A stretch of DNA of 64,000 bases from contig JAVHJL010000007.1 of NCBI GenBank assembly GCA_036971715.1, forward strand, positions 1,984,001 through 2,048,000. The letters are read 5' to 3'. The notes below the pieces were generated by a model. The model saw only the letters and a program-made list of their open reading frames with translations. It did not search any database and had not been told where the DNA came from. Below, one piece after another: positions 35,501 through 46,998 of the stretch (positions are counted from its first letter, which is position 1; the number at the start of each line of letters is the position of its first letter). The position numbers and the translations under genes were made by a program. This stretch comes from Arthrobotrys musiformis (Eukaryota; Ascomycota; Orbiliomycetes; Orbiliales; Orbiliaceae).

Positions 35501-36345
35501 GTTCCGAAATCTATTTGGGCTTCAGGTTTCCTTTGTTTTTATGATATTTTGCTAGTATTTTTTAATCGTTTGGTTTCGATTCTTTTGTAAATATATACGT
35601 TTTTCTTTGGCTGGGACTGTATATAAGGTACGTGCGCGGGGCGGATGAGCTTTGCATTGGGACTAGCTTTACGGATAATATACCCTCGATCGAGTTTTGT
35701 TACGATTGTATGTCATGTCAGTTTATTGACTTGTATTTACATTTTCTTTGGAAGGGTTAATGTCAATTCACTACACAAATCGGTTATAATCCCGCTAGAG
35801 TTTCAGTGTGCTAGAACTAGAATTCACGTTGTGGTCAATGCTCGGCCGGGCTAGCTGAATACTACCCTTTTTTCTAGAAGTGGCACAATGTCTTGGTTCT
35901 AGATTGAAAAAACGGCAACGCAGCTTGGGCTGTTGTATTTTCCTCCAGGGACTAAACTCAAACGAGAAGGGTCGCCGAAATTAAATTAGAACCCAAGTTG
36001 ACAACCGCGATCGTCAATGAATTTGAAATGAAGTATTGAGATTAAAAAAAAGTCTCAGTGTGCATGTGTATACTATTTTAAAAATGCCTGAAGTGGGACA
36101 TCGATTGGTGGGAAAGTGAACTTGCAGGGCAGGTTTTATACTATATGTGTGCATTTGTTATATAGCATTTATGTACAGCAAAAACCCTGTCCGAATATGA
36201 AAGGACAGGGCATACAACATCAATCCATAACATATTCAACAGTTAGATGATTTAGGCAGGTTCCTAATGTTTTCTCGTAGCCTTCGCTAGCTTGGTTTGG
36301 AGCTTAATTTTATACAGCAGATCAGGCCTTGACCTCCCTGTGTAT
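35501..36345. other. Intergenic, convergent 3' flanks
   Basis: This AT-rich stretch between the 7-TM gene and the pectate lyase gene, which are transcribed toward each other, contains no credible frame. It should hold both 3' untranslated regions. Confidence 0.55.
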
Positions 36346-37732
36346 TTAAAAGGTGACGACACCGACGCCGGCGTAGCTGCTGACACAAGCGCAAGCATTG
36401 CTTGCAGATGTCATACTGAGTAAACACTAAAGTTAGTATAACATTTTCCACCCGTTTTTCAAACATATATATTTGCTTATGGGAACTTACGTGTAAGAGT
36501 AGGATGGGCTGAAGGAAGACGACTGGGTAATCCTGGTAGTGCTAGTACCAGAGAAGATATTATTCCTCTCAGTAGCGTAACCATCCGCATCCGAGTCCAA
36601 GTTTGTAACCACGGAGAGTGGGACATTGGTGAAGCTGCAGTTCTCGACGAGGACCTGAGCACCCATGCGAGAGTTCACGCCTGAGGTTGGGCAGTCGGTA
36701 TAGCAGTTGCTGTACATGTGACCTGTGCCGAAGCGGAGGGATGGAAGACGGCTGTTCACGTTGGTGAAACTGTTGTGGTGGTAGGTGACCTTGAGTTTAC
36801 CGGTGTCCTCACTGGCGTTGCTGTCGGAGTGGCCGACGAGGGATCCTTTCCACTACACATTGAAGATTTTGGGACGGGTTAGTCCGTGACTCCTTGGTAC
36901 ACCAAATCTTTTGTAGGGCTTGTGGGTGGGCGTTACTTACGTGGTCGCGGAACTTATTCCAAGATACCGTAACGTAGTTAGAAGCATGGGTAATATCAAG
37001 GAGACCGTCGTAATCATCCTTTCCTCCAACCAATCCCAAACTATAAAATTCATTGTGGTCAATCCAGACGTTGGTAGCTCCATCAAGAGAGACGGCGTCG
37101 CCCTTCTTGGCTGGGCTGAATTTGAGATTACGGACGATAACGTTGTCTGCGTCCTTGATTCTGATACCTCCGTCCACGATACCAGAGCTCGATCCGACAC
37201 CCAAAAGGGAAGTTCCACTGATGAGGTCGACAACGCCGCATCCGCTGAGAAGACCGCTAACTTTGATGACACCACCGATTTTGGCGGCCGCAGTCAAGGC
37301 AGAGCAGGAAGTGACGGTTGTTCCACCGGAAGTACCAGAGCCAGAGGCGCTAGCACCAAAGCCAGCGAGCTGGTTGACTGAAGCACATCCGGTTGCTGTG
37401 CCGCTACTTCCAGTGGCAGTAGTAGCAGCGCGAGTAGTGGTGGCAGTCGTGGTTGTCCGAGTGGTAGTAACAAGAGTAGTAGTGGGGTTAGAGCTACCGG
37501 TGTATGCGCAAGAACATTCGGCAGAGATCATGCTAGGCTTGTTGGAGCAGTTGGTAGCCCAGGATGGAAGCCCAGTCGTAGCCGTAACTGTGGTTAGAGT
37601 GAAGGTAGCGCAGAAGGGAGAAGCAGTTGCGACTTGAGACTTGATGAAGCTTGCGCAGCTGTTGGTATCTGCATTCAAACAGCCTAGAACTGCTGGCACG
37701 AGGGCCAAGAGAAAAGCTTGCTCTTTGTGCAT
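36346..37732 (-). CDS. Secreted pectate lyase, PL1 family, 407 aa
   Basis: Three exons (37732-36941, 36852-36491, 36415-36346); introns of 88 and 75 bp both have gtaagt donors and ctaac branches. The enzyme cleaves polygalacturonate by beta-elimination outside the cell. Residues 1-17 are a signal peptide (MHKEQAFLLALVPAVLG). Residues 18-76 are a Cys-rich module (CLNADTNSC ... ISAECSCAY), followed by a Thr-rich linker (about 80-115). The parallel beta-helix follows, with NVIVRNLKF, NVWIDHNEF and DGLLDITHAS. The catalytic Arg region is NSRLPSLRFG (Arg299, Arg304) and WKGSLVGHSDSN precedes it. The short last exon encodes SNACACVSSYAGVGVVTF. For that exon the second of two nearby AG acceptors must be used, because the first leads to an early stop. 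A TATA-like element lies about 140 bp upstream. Confidence 0.92.
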
Positions 37733-40146
37733 TTTGTCTGTTTCAAAGACTTGACAATTGGGATCTTATAATCTGAATGTTTGAATTGACAATATTGTTA
37801 CCGACTGCGGTTCTTTAGATGTGCTTTGCTGAATTCAGATTTCCATTGTCATGAGGGCCATTGACTGCATCTTTATATCACGGGAGAGGCTTGCTATTTT
37901 TGTTACTAGCAGCTATGGTCGTATAGATGGTAGAATATATTTTCCGTGCATGGCAACTTAAGGATAGTATTTCGCCGTTACAATTTGCCTTCAAAATACT
38001 ATACGTTGTTCGTTTTAGGTTTATGAGTGTGAAGAAATTTGTGGGTACGTCTCTCGCTACCGGGCGTATAATCAATCGGAGACAGATTCCCCTCTCCACC
38101 CCAGTCATTCTGGGGAAGAGCTTACGCGGTATATCCTGCCCGCTATGGAACTGCCAGGCACCACCACTAGATGACTCTAGAATCGATTTCAGAGGGTCGG
38201 TCGTTCGCGTGCATATGCATATGCATCTATGTTTCCAGGGACTCGACCATCTTTCATAGACGGACAAATATTGATAGTTCCTCAGGTCGCACTTGAACTT
38301 CAAAATAATTCACCGGAGCCGTTGCGATTCGTGGGAATAATTTCGCTTTCTCGAGGTACCAATTTCTAGATTTTGGCACGAGTCGCGGTGAACCCATGAC
38401 TCTGAGTAGAGGGTTTTGCTAATATTCTATGTTCTTCAAGATGCTGATCTGCAGGGCGAGGGGTAGAGGTGTTTCGATATGCGGCTCACCCGCATTTTTA
38501 ACCCGAGGCCTCGAGAATGCTTTCGAATTCATACACATAGGGTAAGATTCTGGCCGCACCCTTAGTAGCCATATTTCACGTGAAAGATACCGATATATAT
38601 TTGTAGTGAGCGCCAAACTTCTCAAGCTAAACAAGCTTTGGGCGCTTCTAAGTTGAGATGGGGTTCAGGAGTTGGCTACCTACGCCCGACCCCACCATTC
38701 CCCGCAAAATCGTCCAGTCAGGTGAGATCTCGAGAATTAAGAGTTGCCCTAAGGCGCAGGTGGATAGCTGTTTTAGATAGTCGGCGGGAAAGCGGCCCGA
38801 TGCATTGGTTTGAGCTCAGTATTTTGAGCTAGCTTGGCGGTTTTAAACAAGGATGCGTGAAGATCAATTGATATCGGACGGACATTTTATATTTAATGCG
38901 GAGCAAACAGCTCAGGAACCATCTACACACATGGAGAATATTATAGAATATCTGTTGACGAGCAAAATATCCTATGGGAATCTGGGGCGGGAATAACCAA
39001 AGATCCAGAAACCAGGTTGCTCAGAATAGCCTCTGATATCGAAGGTCAATATTCAGCAGTAGTCCCATGGAACGGATATCTTCGAAGCCTTCCGTATGTC
39101 TCTGGAGCCGAAACGCCCAAGCGAACGCCGGCATCCGTCCTGCGGGGTTCAAGGTCAAGGGCACATCGGATACCAAGCTTTCCGTGTATGGAACAGCTAT
39201 TGGCGTTATCATTTATGGGTTTTCATTTCATGCGGGGAAAGTCTTGCTAATTCTTCCGTTTTCTGTGTTGCATGTTGGGCGTTGACTGCACTAATACACG
39301 GGCTTGGTCTATTTGCAATTGGGGGGCAACTTTCGTTACATGCCTAACCATCATGGCCCCAGATTGGATGGTTAGGCATATGTTGCCCCATGGAATGAAG
39401 CTTCGCTACTTGGATTACCTTGTATTCGAGTTTCATTGGCAAGATTGGCTTTTGGCGGCTGAACGTCGTCGTCGCGCGTGCTGTGGCGACCAGTTTGTAA
39501 TTGAGTCAGAAGCTCGTGCCCTGTTGGATTTTAGGATCCAGTATCAATGTGGTTTAACGTTATGTCACCAACCGGCTGGAGCTGCTTGTTCCTCGCGGCC
39601 TCGAGCTTGGATGTTGACGACTGACACAAGTGCACAAAGTAAACGCCGCATCAACATATCTTCTCCTTTCAATAGATATCTCCGTCTAGACCTAGGCCTA
39701 TCGGAAGTACTCTAAGGCTGAACCTCGTCGAGTTTAACCAACAAGGCTAACCCCCTAGGCCCTACCAAGCCGCCTCAGTTGTACCCAAAATACCACCAAT
39801 CCAACACGTCGTGTTTTCGCAGCACAAGTAGATTGCTTCACGACAATTGAGCATCTCGGGTGATTGCGTGGCGCGCCCACTATGTTCTTTTGTTCCCGCG
39901 AAAAGGATTCGCAGGAAGAATTTTTCAGTATGCTGTTCCAAAAGATTGTTTGTATAGACACAAAAGAGGTACCTTGAATTCGCATTCGAATATTCCTTTA
40001 GTTTAGCGCCCTAGCTATATATGGCCTGGGACAATAATCTGTGGCAATGAAATGAAGTTTAACAATACTAGGCGCTTCTTTGGCCTCAGGCCTTAACGGG
40101 GGCGGACATTTTACAGGACATAGCGCCAGTACGACGTCGAGTTATT
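37733..40146. other. 2.4-kb intergenic region
   Basis: It lies upstream of both the pectate lyase (minus) and the F-box gene (plus). Short frames on both strands, the longest being 147 codons at 39272-39715, show no domain or composition of a real protein. No transposon was recognised. Confidence 0.5.
37872..37877 (-). promoter_or_regulatory. TATA-like element of the pectate lyase gene
   Basis: On the minus strand this reads tataaa (context gatataaag), about 140 bp upstream of the start codon. Spacing and sequence are compatible with a TATA box; no transcript start is known. Confidence 0.35.
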
Positions 40147-41118
40147 ATGGAAGTGGTTCAATTTCTACTGTGCCCTGAAGACTCTGCCATCGTAGTTGAG
40201 AAGTAAGTCGACTACGACTCCTAAAGCAAAAGTCGATGAAGGCTAGCCCTGACATCGCCAAATTAGTGTTCTCCAACGGGACAAAAAAACTCTTCTCTCA
40301 CAGTTCACTTTACTACCTACGGAAATATTCCTGATGATTCTCGAATATCTCGATGATTTCAGTGCTTTGTCTTTAGCCTTGACCAACAGGGTGATTTATA
40401 ACAGAGCGTTGGATCGGGTACAAAATATCATTTGCCCCTTGGCTGAGCTCGGATGTTGGGCAGGGAAGTCACTAGTTAGAGCTGGTAAGTTTCTTTGACT
40501 GCTCTATTCTATAAGTAATTTTGAAGTTGGGGCGAAAATAGCAATATTTCGAGGATTCGAGGCTAATATTTCTACGCTATAGGGGTTGTACTTGACACGG
40601 AAGAAGACTTTTCGGCCGGCAGCGCAGAAATGGACGAAACCGGTGGTAATTATCTCATGGCTGTAATCGATTCAAAAATGCTCGCAGTAAGAGAGCGCGG
40701 ATATCATACAATCTATGACTCAGATGATCCCGAGAAGCTGGCCATACTTCGTTCTATCGCAGATGACATTCATATACCACCGGTCGTACGGCGGTATGTA
40801 TCCTCTGTACTAAGAAATCGAGAATACGAGAACATGTTTCAGGAAGGGAAGCAATACGTTGTCAGAAATCTGGACAAAAACGAATATATAATTTTTCCAA
40901 CGGGGAGGTTGGAGAGAATTACGATTCGGCCGCGGGGGGTATTCGACGATACTATGGTTAAAGTACCGCATCCCGCGGAACGGGTTATAGAAGCGATTAC
41001 TTGGGCACCAGCGATGAAGGCCGATACGCGCGGCATGGAGAAAGGCTCCTGGGCTGGGAACCGAATCGATCTCGTTCTCGAAGAACGGGTGACGTTGGAT
41101 GGATGGAACGGATTGTAG
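40147..41118 (+). CDS. F-box protein, 269 aa
   Basis: Three exons (40147-40202, 40267-40484, 40583-41118), with introns of 64 and 98 bp, both with gtaagt donors. All phases agree and the joined frame is open from ATG to TAG. After a short N-terminus, residues about 34-70 form an F-box: LLPTEIFLMILEYLDDFSAL SLALTNRVIYNRALDRV, with the typical LPxEI start, hydrophobic pattern and conserved-position Leu residues. F-box proteins bind Skp1 and bring substrates to SCF ubiquitin ligases. The rest (about 100-269) has no repeat of the LRR, WD or Kelch type, so the substrate-binding mode is unknown. Fungi carry many such short F-box genes. The first exon is only 56 bp, so the N-terminus is less certain than the rest. 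Confidence 0.75.
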
Positions 41119-41439
41119 AATTGGCATGGAAGCTCGTTAATTCCACCCATACGTAGTACATATATACGTACGCATGAAAGCTCAAAGGAACAGCTGCAAC
41201 AAACTAGCTACGAAAAACATAAAATATCAGTTTCTTAGGTCTAAGGTGATATTGCCTTTGATCGGTTCTGTTTATCTACATTATTCCCCCCTACAGGATA
41301 AGCAAGTGAATAAGAAAGAGGCTTAAGCCTGAGGAACCTTGTGAAAGGGCCGACAACGATTCCAGCTTGGGCCTAAATAAACAGTCGGGACTTGTTGCTC
41401 GGACACTCTCGTCGGATCCCAAAATATCTCCTCATATTT
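41119..41439. other. Short convergent spacer
   Basis: These 320 bp between two convergent stop codons show no coding signal. They should carry the 3' ends of both transcripts. Confidence 0.6.
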
Positions 41440-42552
41440 TCATTTATTGTTTGAGGTATGGTTGGTTCTAACGCAAGTTTTCAATTTTTTGCCTTCACAT
41501 GCAGGGCATCCGGCAAAAGTCGGCATGACGATCTCAGATCTAACCAACCTCTTAGACTCTTCCTCTTCGCCCCCAGTCGCCTTTTCAATGGCGGCATTGC
41601 ATCGACACATTGTCCCATTTCCGCCATATCGCTCCCTCCCTTTGACAAGCTTCAAGGAATGGGACTCTGGGCTCCCCGGCGGGCTTCCGTTTTTGCAGCC
41701 CGTATAAACGATATGGTAGATGTGGGTATGGGGTTTGGCTTCAGTTTCAATCTCAGCGAACTCCTTTGGCCAGCTACCCGGGAGGTCCAGATCAGGGCCG
41801 TAACCTTCCTTGATTGTCCAGCATGTTTCGCAGGGCGGCTCGTAGTGACGGTCAGGATGAAATATGATGCTGACCTGTCCCGACATCAATCTTTCGTCGA
41901 GACCCTCGATTCCTTCACATTGCCGCTTGCCTTTATCTTTTTTGATACCGACAACATGGACAGGAGTCGCGATGCAGCTGACACATGTATGCATCGACAT
42001 AAACCAATCCTTTTTAGGGTCGAATGGCTCGATTAGCTCAGAAGGTGGCTCGAAAACTTCGTCGGGTTCCCCTTTAGTGTTTGGCTGGGGTGGCGGCTTT
42101 AAAACACCGCCACTTTTATCTTCAGGGTTCGGTTCGGTTTGTTGTTTGATGACTCTATCGAGCCTGGCTTGAAGATCTAATCGGGTTTGTCGTTTGATGA
42201 TTTCGTCGGATTTGGCCTGGATGCTTGACTGAGATGGTGGCCTGATGATTTCTTCAAATCGAGCCCTGAGGCTTGACTTGGCCCTATATCGAAGGGGTCG
42301 AGGCCATTGGTGCCTATAGAGGGAGTGCCGGGACCCGGGGGAGCCAATGGCCGTCCCATTCTTTTGGATAAGGGTCTTGGATCTAGGAGTCGAAACACGT
42401 TTGGCGGAAGCTCGTTGCTTTGAGTGCTTTTCTGGTGACGGAGCGAAGCTGACGGATTTTCTCTTTTTGGTAGGACCTTTTGAACTTGTATCCGGTCCAG
42501 AAGTCTCGCCACCAATTGATGGCCTTTTGATGATAGGCTTCATAGGCTCCAT
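41440..42552 (-). CDS. Orphan protein with five 16-residue repeats and Cys pairs, 370 aa
   Basis: A single exon with an ATG at 42552. I do not recognise the family. Residues 1-60 are very basic, with a classical nuclear signal (PTKKRK) directly followed by KSVSF, which fits the RVxF docking pattern for protein phosphatase 1. Residues 93-172 are five head-to-tail 16-mers (SSLRARFEEIIRPPSQ, SSIQAKSDEIIKRQTR, LDLQARLDRVIKQQTE, PNPEDKSGGVLKPPPQ, PNTKGEPDEVFEPPSE). The C-terminal half has spaced Cys pairs CVSC, CETC, CRC and CPAC plus HTHIYH, suggesting zinc binding. The antisense strand also has a 192-codon frame, but the minus frame is longer and has repeat structure at the protein level. A nuclear role is the best guess. 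Confidence 0.65.
   Translation of the reverse strand: MEPMKPIIKRPSIGGETSGPDTSSKGPTKKRKSVSFAPSPEKHSKQRASAKRVSTPRSKTLIQKNGTAIGSPGSRHSLYRHQWPRPLRYRAKSSLRARFEEIIRPPSQSSIQAKSDEIIKRQTRLDLQARLDRVIKQQTEPNPEDKSGGVLKPPPQPNTKGEPDEVFEPPSELIEPFDPKKDWFMSMHTCVSCIATPVHVVGIKKDKGKRQCEGIEGLDERLMSGQVSIIFHPDRHYEPPCETCWTIKEGYGPDLDLPGSWPKEFAEIETEAKPHTHIYHIVYTGCKNGSPPGSPESHSLKLVKGRERYGGNGTMCRCNAAIEKATGGEEEESKRLVRSEIVMPTFAGCPACEGKKLKTCVRTNHTSNNK
42037..42276 (-). repeat. Degenerate 48-bp coding repeat, five copies
   Basis: Five in-frame units of 48 bp encode the 16-residue repeats of the orphan protein. The first three are most alike (helix-forming, D/E-E-I-I-K/R core); the last two have drifted toward Pro-rich forms. 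Confidence 0.7.
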
Positions 42553-43148
42553 GCCGGAGGATCAAATGAGAATTGGTGATTATTCGGGAGCGGTTTTGCG
42601 ATTTTGGCCTCTTCTGTGTCTGGCGAGATGTAGGTGGTTGGTTAGGATGGAGATAGAGTATTCAGACCTTGTTAAAAATGAAAACTGAGGTTGTCGTAAT
42701 TTCGGTGGAGCGCAGGCAGGAGCGCAGAGTTAGAGCGTGGTACAAAAACCCTCACAGCTATAGGAAAACCCTTCGCTATATTACTCCGTCCATAGTCCGC
42801 TAGCACTTTCCAGCCAAACTAAAGATCTATATACGTTGTACCTCGAGACTATTCTAGATTCCAGACAACATATATGTAGATATATATACATACCCGGTCT
42901 ATATCACAAGCAGAAAGTCGAATTACTAACCCGGTCATGCAACTAAAGCATCAGAATTCAATATTTACATATTTCAAATACCCACTCTGGGGCAGGCATC
43001 TGGACGAATAATATATATTTATATACACGCTTATGCAAGTTGGAGGCTTCAGGTTGCGAATCCGCTGGTGTAGTCAGATGAACCACCATGACCACTGACA
43101 AGGTTAATTCCTTAATAAATCTTTAGGTGTACGGGGGGCGGGGACCCT
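42553..43148. other. Intergenic, upstream of the orphan gene
   Basis: These 600 bp lie between the orphan gene's start and the GH7 stop codon, both on the minus strand. The DNA is AT-rich with several TA repeats (tatatgtagatatatata) and no coding signal. Confidence 0.55.
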
Positions 43149-44816
43149 TTATGCCTGTGGCCCATACGTGGTTCCAAAGCCGCCTAGCTTGATGTTCGAG
43201 AAGACGACAGATGGCTTAAAGTTGGCCGTGATGTATTGAGGAGTAGACTCCACCTCAGTATTGCATGGGCCTCGTCGAAGGGACTCTGGGTCTCCGGGAT
43301 TCTTGCCCTGTTTCGGACAGGCGGCTGTTAGCATCTTTATCTTCGAAATCTCAGGTAATATAGTTGCAAGACTTACATCTAACCACCACATGTAGCTGCC
43401 ACTATCCCACCACAACGACATGGCCAGAACCATGCCACGTTCCATAGCTTCTCCCATGACTTTGCTTCCTCCTCTCAATTCATTTGTTCCGGATCCACCG
43501 AGAACGTCGACTTCCTTCTCACAGTACTCATCACTGATGGAGTCATAGTTCAACAGGCCAGTGAGGTTTGCTGCAGCATTGGCAATAACGACACCGTTTT
43601 GCACATATAGCCTTCGAATCTCAACGAGTTCACCTCGATCTTCTCCGTTATCTGTGATGAATTGAGTAACAACCGTCATCTTCTTAGTCGTGTCGACTGT
43701 GAACTCAGGGCCACGGCCATAGAAGTTCTTAGCGCCGAGACGATAGGTATTGAAATCACAACCATCCATATCACATATTCCCTGCTTGCGGTCGTTACCA
43801 GCGCCGCATTCTGCCCCGGTGCATTTGTATAGACCACGTGTGGAGCATGGATGAGGAGTAAAAGCAGTCGCACGGGAATTCGCCTCCCAGATGTCCATCT
43901 CCTGACAGCAAGCCCCATACTTCATATCAAAGTTGGCCTAGAAGAATTGTTAGGCCAAATCAATGATCACTATGGAACAGACCGAAGTATTTACCTTGCC
44001 ATTAATGAAGTTTTGCTTGGGGCACTGAGCATCACAGTAGCCGGTACCGTATGTAGCTCCAGCAGTGTTGCTCTTGTCATTACGTTCGCCAGATGCAGAC
44101 ATCTCAGAGAAGTACTAACATCAAAGGTTAGCTCTTGCCTAATAGTCAAATATTTTCGGCCTTACTAAATGCTTACCAGTGCTCCATTGGTACCGCAAGG
44201 GAGGTTAGAAACATCAACATCATAAGTGAACTCCTTATTTAGCATACGGAACTTGTAATAAGTCAATTCATCCTCTTTCAAGAGATACACACGGGGCGAT
44301 GCCAAGCCCCCAGTAGGGTTGAAGAGTTGAAGGGTCAAGGCATCCCCAGAAGTGCTGATACCGTAGCTGGCGTAGTTGACGCCCTCGACTTCGCAGTTGG
44401 CCGCACATTCATCTGCTTTCTTGCATGTGGCTGGGTTGAAAACTCCATTGTTGACACACGGGTCGTAACTAGGCCCCTCGTTAGCATTGTTTGCGTTGTG
44501 GCCTGTTGTAACTTTTCTAGGCCCGACGCGGGTTACAAGGCTGGCCGCTAGCGACCAAAGTCGACGATCCTGTCGCTATATTTTTGAAATCTACAGCGTC
44601 TTGAATGCGAAGTAGAGAAGCTATGACCTACCCTCCTTTAACGTGGTGCCATCGGTATTGCGAGTCCAAGACAACCTTTGTGTTAATGGTCTTGCAGCCA
44701 CGGCGGGTAGCGCATGTTTGAATAGGGAGGAGTGGGTGGACTTCAGGTGTGAGGCTTCCAGGAATCTGGGCAAGCGCTGGAGACGCTGCCAAAATGGCGA
44801 GAATAACTCGGTGCAT
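43149..44816 (-). CDS. GH7 endo-beta-1,4-glucanase-like cellulase, secreted, 438 aa
   Basis: Five exons (44816-44632, 44468-44177, 44114-43995, 43937-43377, 43307-43149); introns of 163, 62, 57 and 69 bp keep frame. The enzyme hydrolyses cellulose or related beta-1,4-glucans with retention. Residues 1-16 are a signal peptide (MHRVILAILAASPALA). Mature motifs follow the family order: GSLTPEVHP, VVLDSQYRWHH, NTAGATYGTGYCDAQC, then the catalytic CCQEMDIWEANS with Glu212, Asp214 and Glu217. DTTKKMTVVTQF, MVLAMSLWWDSGSYMWWLD and VVFSNIKLGGFGTTYG follow. The cellobiohydrolase tunnel loop before CCxEMD is missing, so the endoglucanase type is more likely. No carbohydrate-binding module follows. An alternative acceptor of intron 1 at 44517 is also in frame and would add 16 residues. 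Confidence 0.93.
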
Positions 44817-44946
44817 CTCTGCTTCAAAACCGACAGTCTTGGTTCTTAAAAGAAAAAAAGAATTTTAAATCCACGGCTAGTATTTTGTAGTCTCAAGCCC
44901 TTAGCCTGCACCGCAATGAGTCAATTGAAAGGAAGGAAACAATGGG

Positions 44947-44954
44947 TTTAAATA
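44947..44954 (-). promoter_or_regulatory. TATA-like element of the GH7 gene
   Basis: Reads tatttaaa on the minus strand about 135 bp upstream of the GH7 start codon. Its placement is like that before the pectate lyase gene. Weak evidence by itself. Confidence 0.35.
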
Positions 44955-46753
44955 CATTTTAGACTGCACTTAAACTCCCTAGGCCAGCTGACCAGCCGAG
45001 CGACTGGAATCTTATATTAAGCAATTGCCAAACTTTAAGCGTGGGATATCGGCATCTATCGACGATTCCCGTCGAGCATGGCATATCGAATAGCCCGATA
45101 GGCATCGATCTAGATGCAACCTTGCTCTCGTAAAAGTAATTGATCCATGAAAGGTTACATGGGCATTACCTACCAGGTACATTTTATAGCACCTAGGATC
45201 ATTATTGAGAGTGATCCAGCTAACCGGGAACCGTGTCGCATTAATCCGGTAGACAAGATCCAACGCATCCCTGAGAAGTTGCATTGTGGTAATTCTAGAA
45301 TGAGAAACCGGCTGGGATAATTTATCCGTTCAGGAAAAATTCCTAAGCGATTGCATGTCATTGGAGAGAGTTTTAGCCCTAATTTCGAGGCTATTGTCGG
45401 CCTTGCCTGCTCAATAGCCAACTTGACATTGCCTTCGAAGCTTTCGCAAACCGACTTGGCCGTTCCTCTGTCCTAGACTGTGCATTGGAAATAACCCAAG
45501 ATAGAATTAGGTTGTCGTATCCAAAGAGTTGACATAAGAGTCAAAGAAACAGAATTTATACATGCATATATGCCATATAATTCTGGAAAATGATTCTGGG
45601 TGTGGATTCTTAAGTATATTGGTGGTTGGTCCTGAGCAATTAATCCATGAGATCATACTTCGAAAACCCCATTACAATCGTAAAAGACCCTGGTTTAGAG
45701 GCTATGGATGCACCCCGTCCACGAGCGTGGTGATAATTTAATAGAATATGCATATAAGCAGAGTAGTATGCCTCGTGGCGTTACTAGTATCCTTGTATCT
45801 TTATCATTGAGCCTTTTGACAAACCCCCCAACCTCAAGGGTGTTTTGCGGCATCCATGAGCTCCCCAGAGAAGCATCGAATTCCCAGACCGTATTTCTGG
45901 GTACTCGGCCCACATCTCCGTCGTAGGAAATAACCACATGGGTACCTACAAGACAATCGATGAAACCCTCAACTTTATCGGAACACAAAATTCCACGAAA
46001 CGAGTTGAGATCTCTAGATATCTAGATCGAGGTCGGGATCTCGGCATATGTCACAATGACCCTGCTCTGTACTATACTAATAACAGAGACTATTCGGTTC
46101 TTTGCGGGGTGCCGAGGGTTAGAAGTTCCACCTGGCATGGAACGACGCAACAACCCGAGTCGGAAATCTCTTAGCTAAACATTCGATCAATTTTATAGAA
46201 ATTTCATAAATGTTTAAAGGAGCTAATGTTGCCCCAAAATACACGCTGTGATACAATGTTCCAGGCAACACTAAACGAAACCACAGGCCCTCTCTAACGA
46301 AGGACAGTTTAACCGAAATACTACTTTGGGCTAGTGCAACCACTCGGAACTGCAAAATAACCCAATACGGGAAGGTACTACCGTCTGGAGCAGAAACAAG
46401 ATTCACGAGTTAAACCGAAAGTAGATAGCTCTGTTCCTGAAATGCCACGCAAGATTTTCAATGGCTGAAACTATCTGGGGCTTCTTCACCCCGTCCATTG
46501 TTGGACAATTTTCCTCGTGAGGGACTGTGCCTCATGTTCCGATAGCGCCAGCACTGATTCGAGTGAGGCTTTCGTTTGGCCGTACCTTGCAGGGAATGGT
46601 TTGCACCGCCCCGAAGAACACTAGAACAACAACCGTTAACCTTGAAACTAGCAGAAGTATGTAAATTCGCACGATTTACATCATGTTTCGAAAGTATAGT
46701 GACAGGGTTCCTTGGCAGGTCGTCGCAAAAGGAATCGGCCTCCGTCGATGAAA

Positions 46754-46762
46754 TATATATAG
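46754..46762 (+). promoter_or_regulatory. TATA-like element before the small secreted protein gene
   Basis: Reads tatatatag about 240 bp upstream of the start codon at 46999. The CT-rich DNA between them fits a fungal core promoter and leader. No direct evidence. Confidence 0.3.
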
Positions 46763-46889
46763 TCCCTGGATTACTGACGATATCCTGTCTCTCATCTTGC
46801 ACCAACATCCTGCATCAACCAAAGCAACCCGCTTCTTCCTTCAGCACATTCAATTCTTCTCACGGCTGGACCGTCTTTTTCATTCGTTG

Positions 46890-46909
46890 ATTCATTCATT
46901 CATTCATTC
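46890..46909. repeat. ATTC tetranucleotide repeat, five copies
   Basis: Five perfect ATTC units lie about 90 bp upstream of the start codon of the small secreted protein, probably in its leader. This is a likely length-variable microsatellite. Confidence 0.85.
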
Positions 46910-46998
46910 TTTTTCGATTTTTCACCAGCAATTGATTTGCACTTATCCTTATTCGGTTTAATTTTTCAGCCACATTTCAACCAATCAAATATATCAAG

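Larger units (their letters stand above)
44817..46998. other. 2.2-kb intergenic region between divergent secreted-protein genes
   Basis: GH7 starts leftward and the small secreted protein rightward from here. Minus-strand frames at 45012-45421, 45695-45988 and 46119-46406 read somewhat protein-like, but they lack ATG starts and cannot be joined, so a decayed gene is possible but unproven. A tandem ATTC x5 repeat lies at 46890-46909. Confidence 0.45.

Noticed and set aside
39272..39715. 147-codon plus-strand frame
   Set aside because: No ATG-based start, no domain, composition like random intergenic DNA.
41458..42036. 192-codon plus-strand frame opposite the orphan gene
   Set aside because: Shorter, starts at a non-standard position, and the opposite strand shows protein-level repeats and an ATG-started 370-codon frame.
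45012..46406. Series of protein-like minus-strand frames that might be a decayed gene
   Set aside because: No ATG starts, no splice arrangement that joins them, and no family recognised. Evidence is too weak to call a pseudogene.
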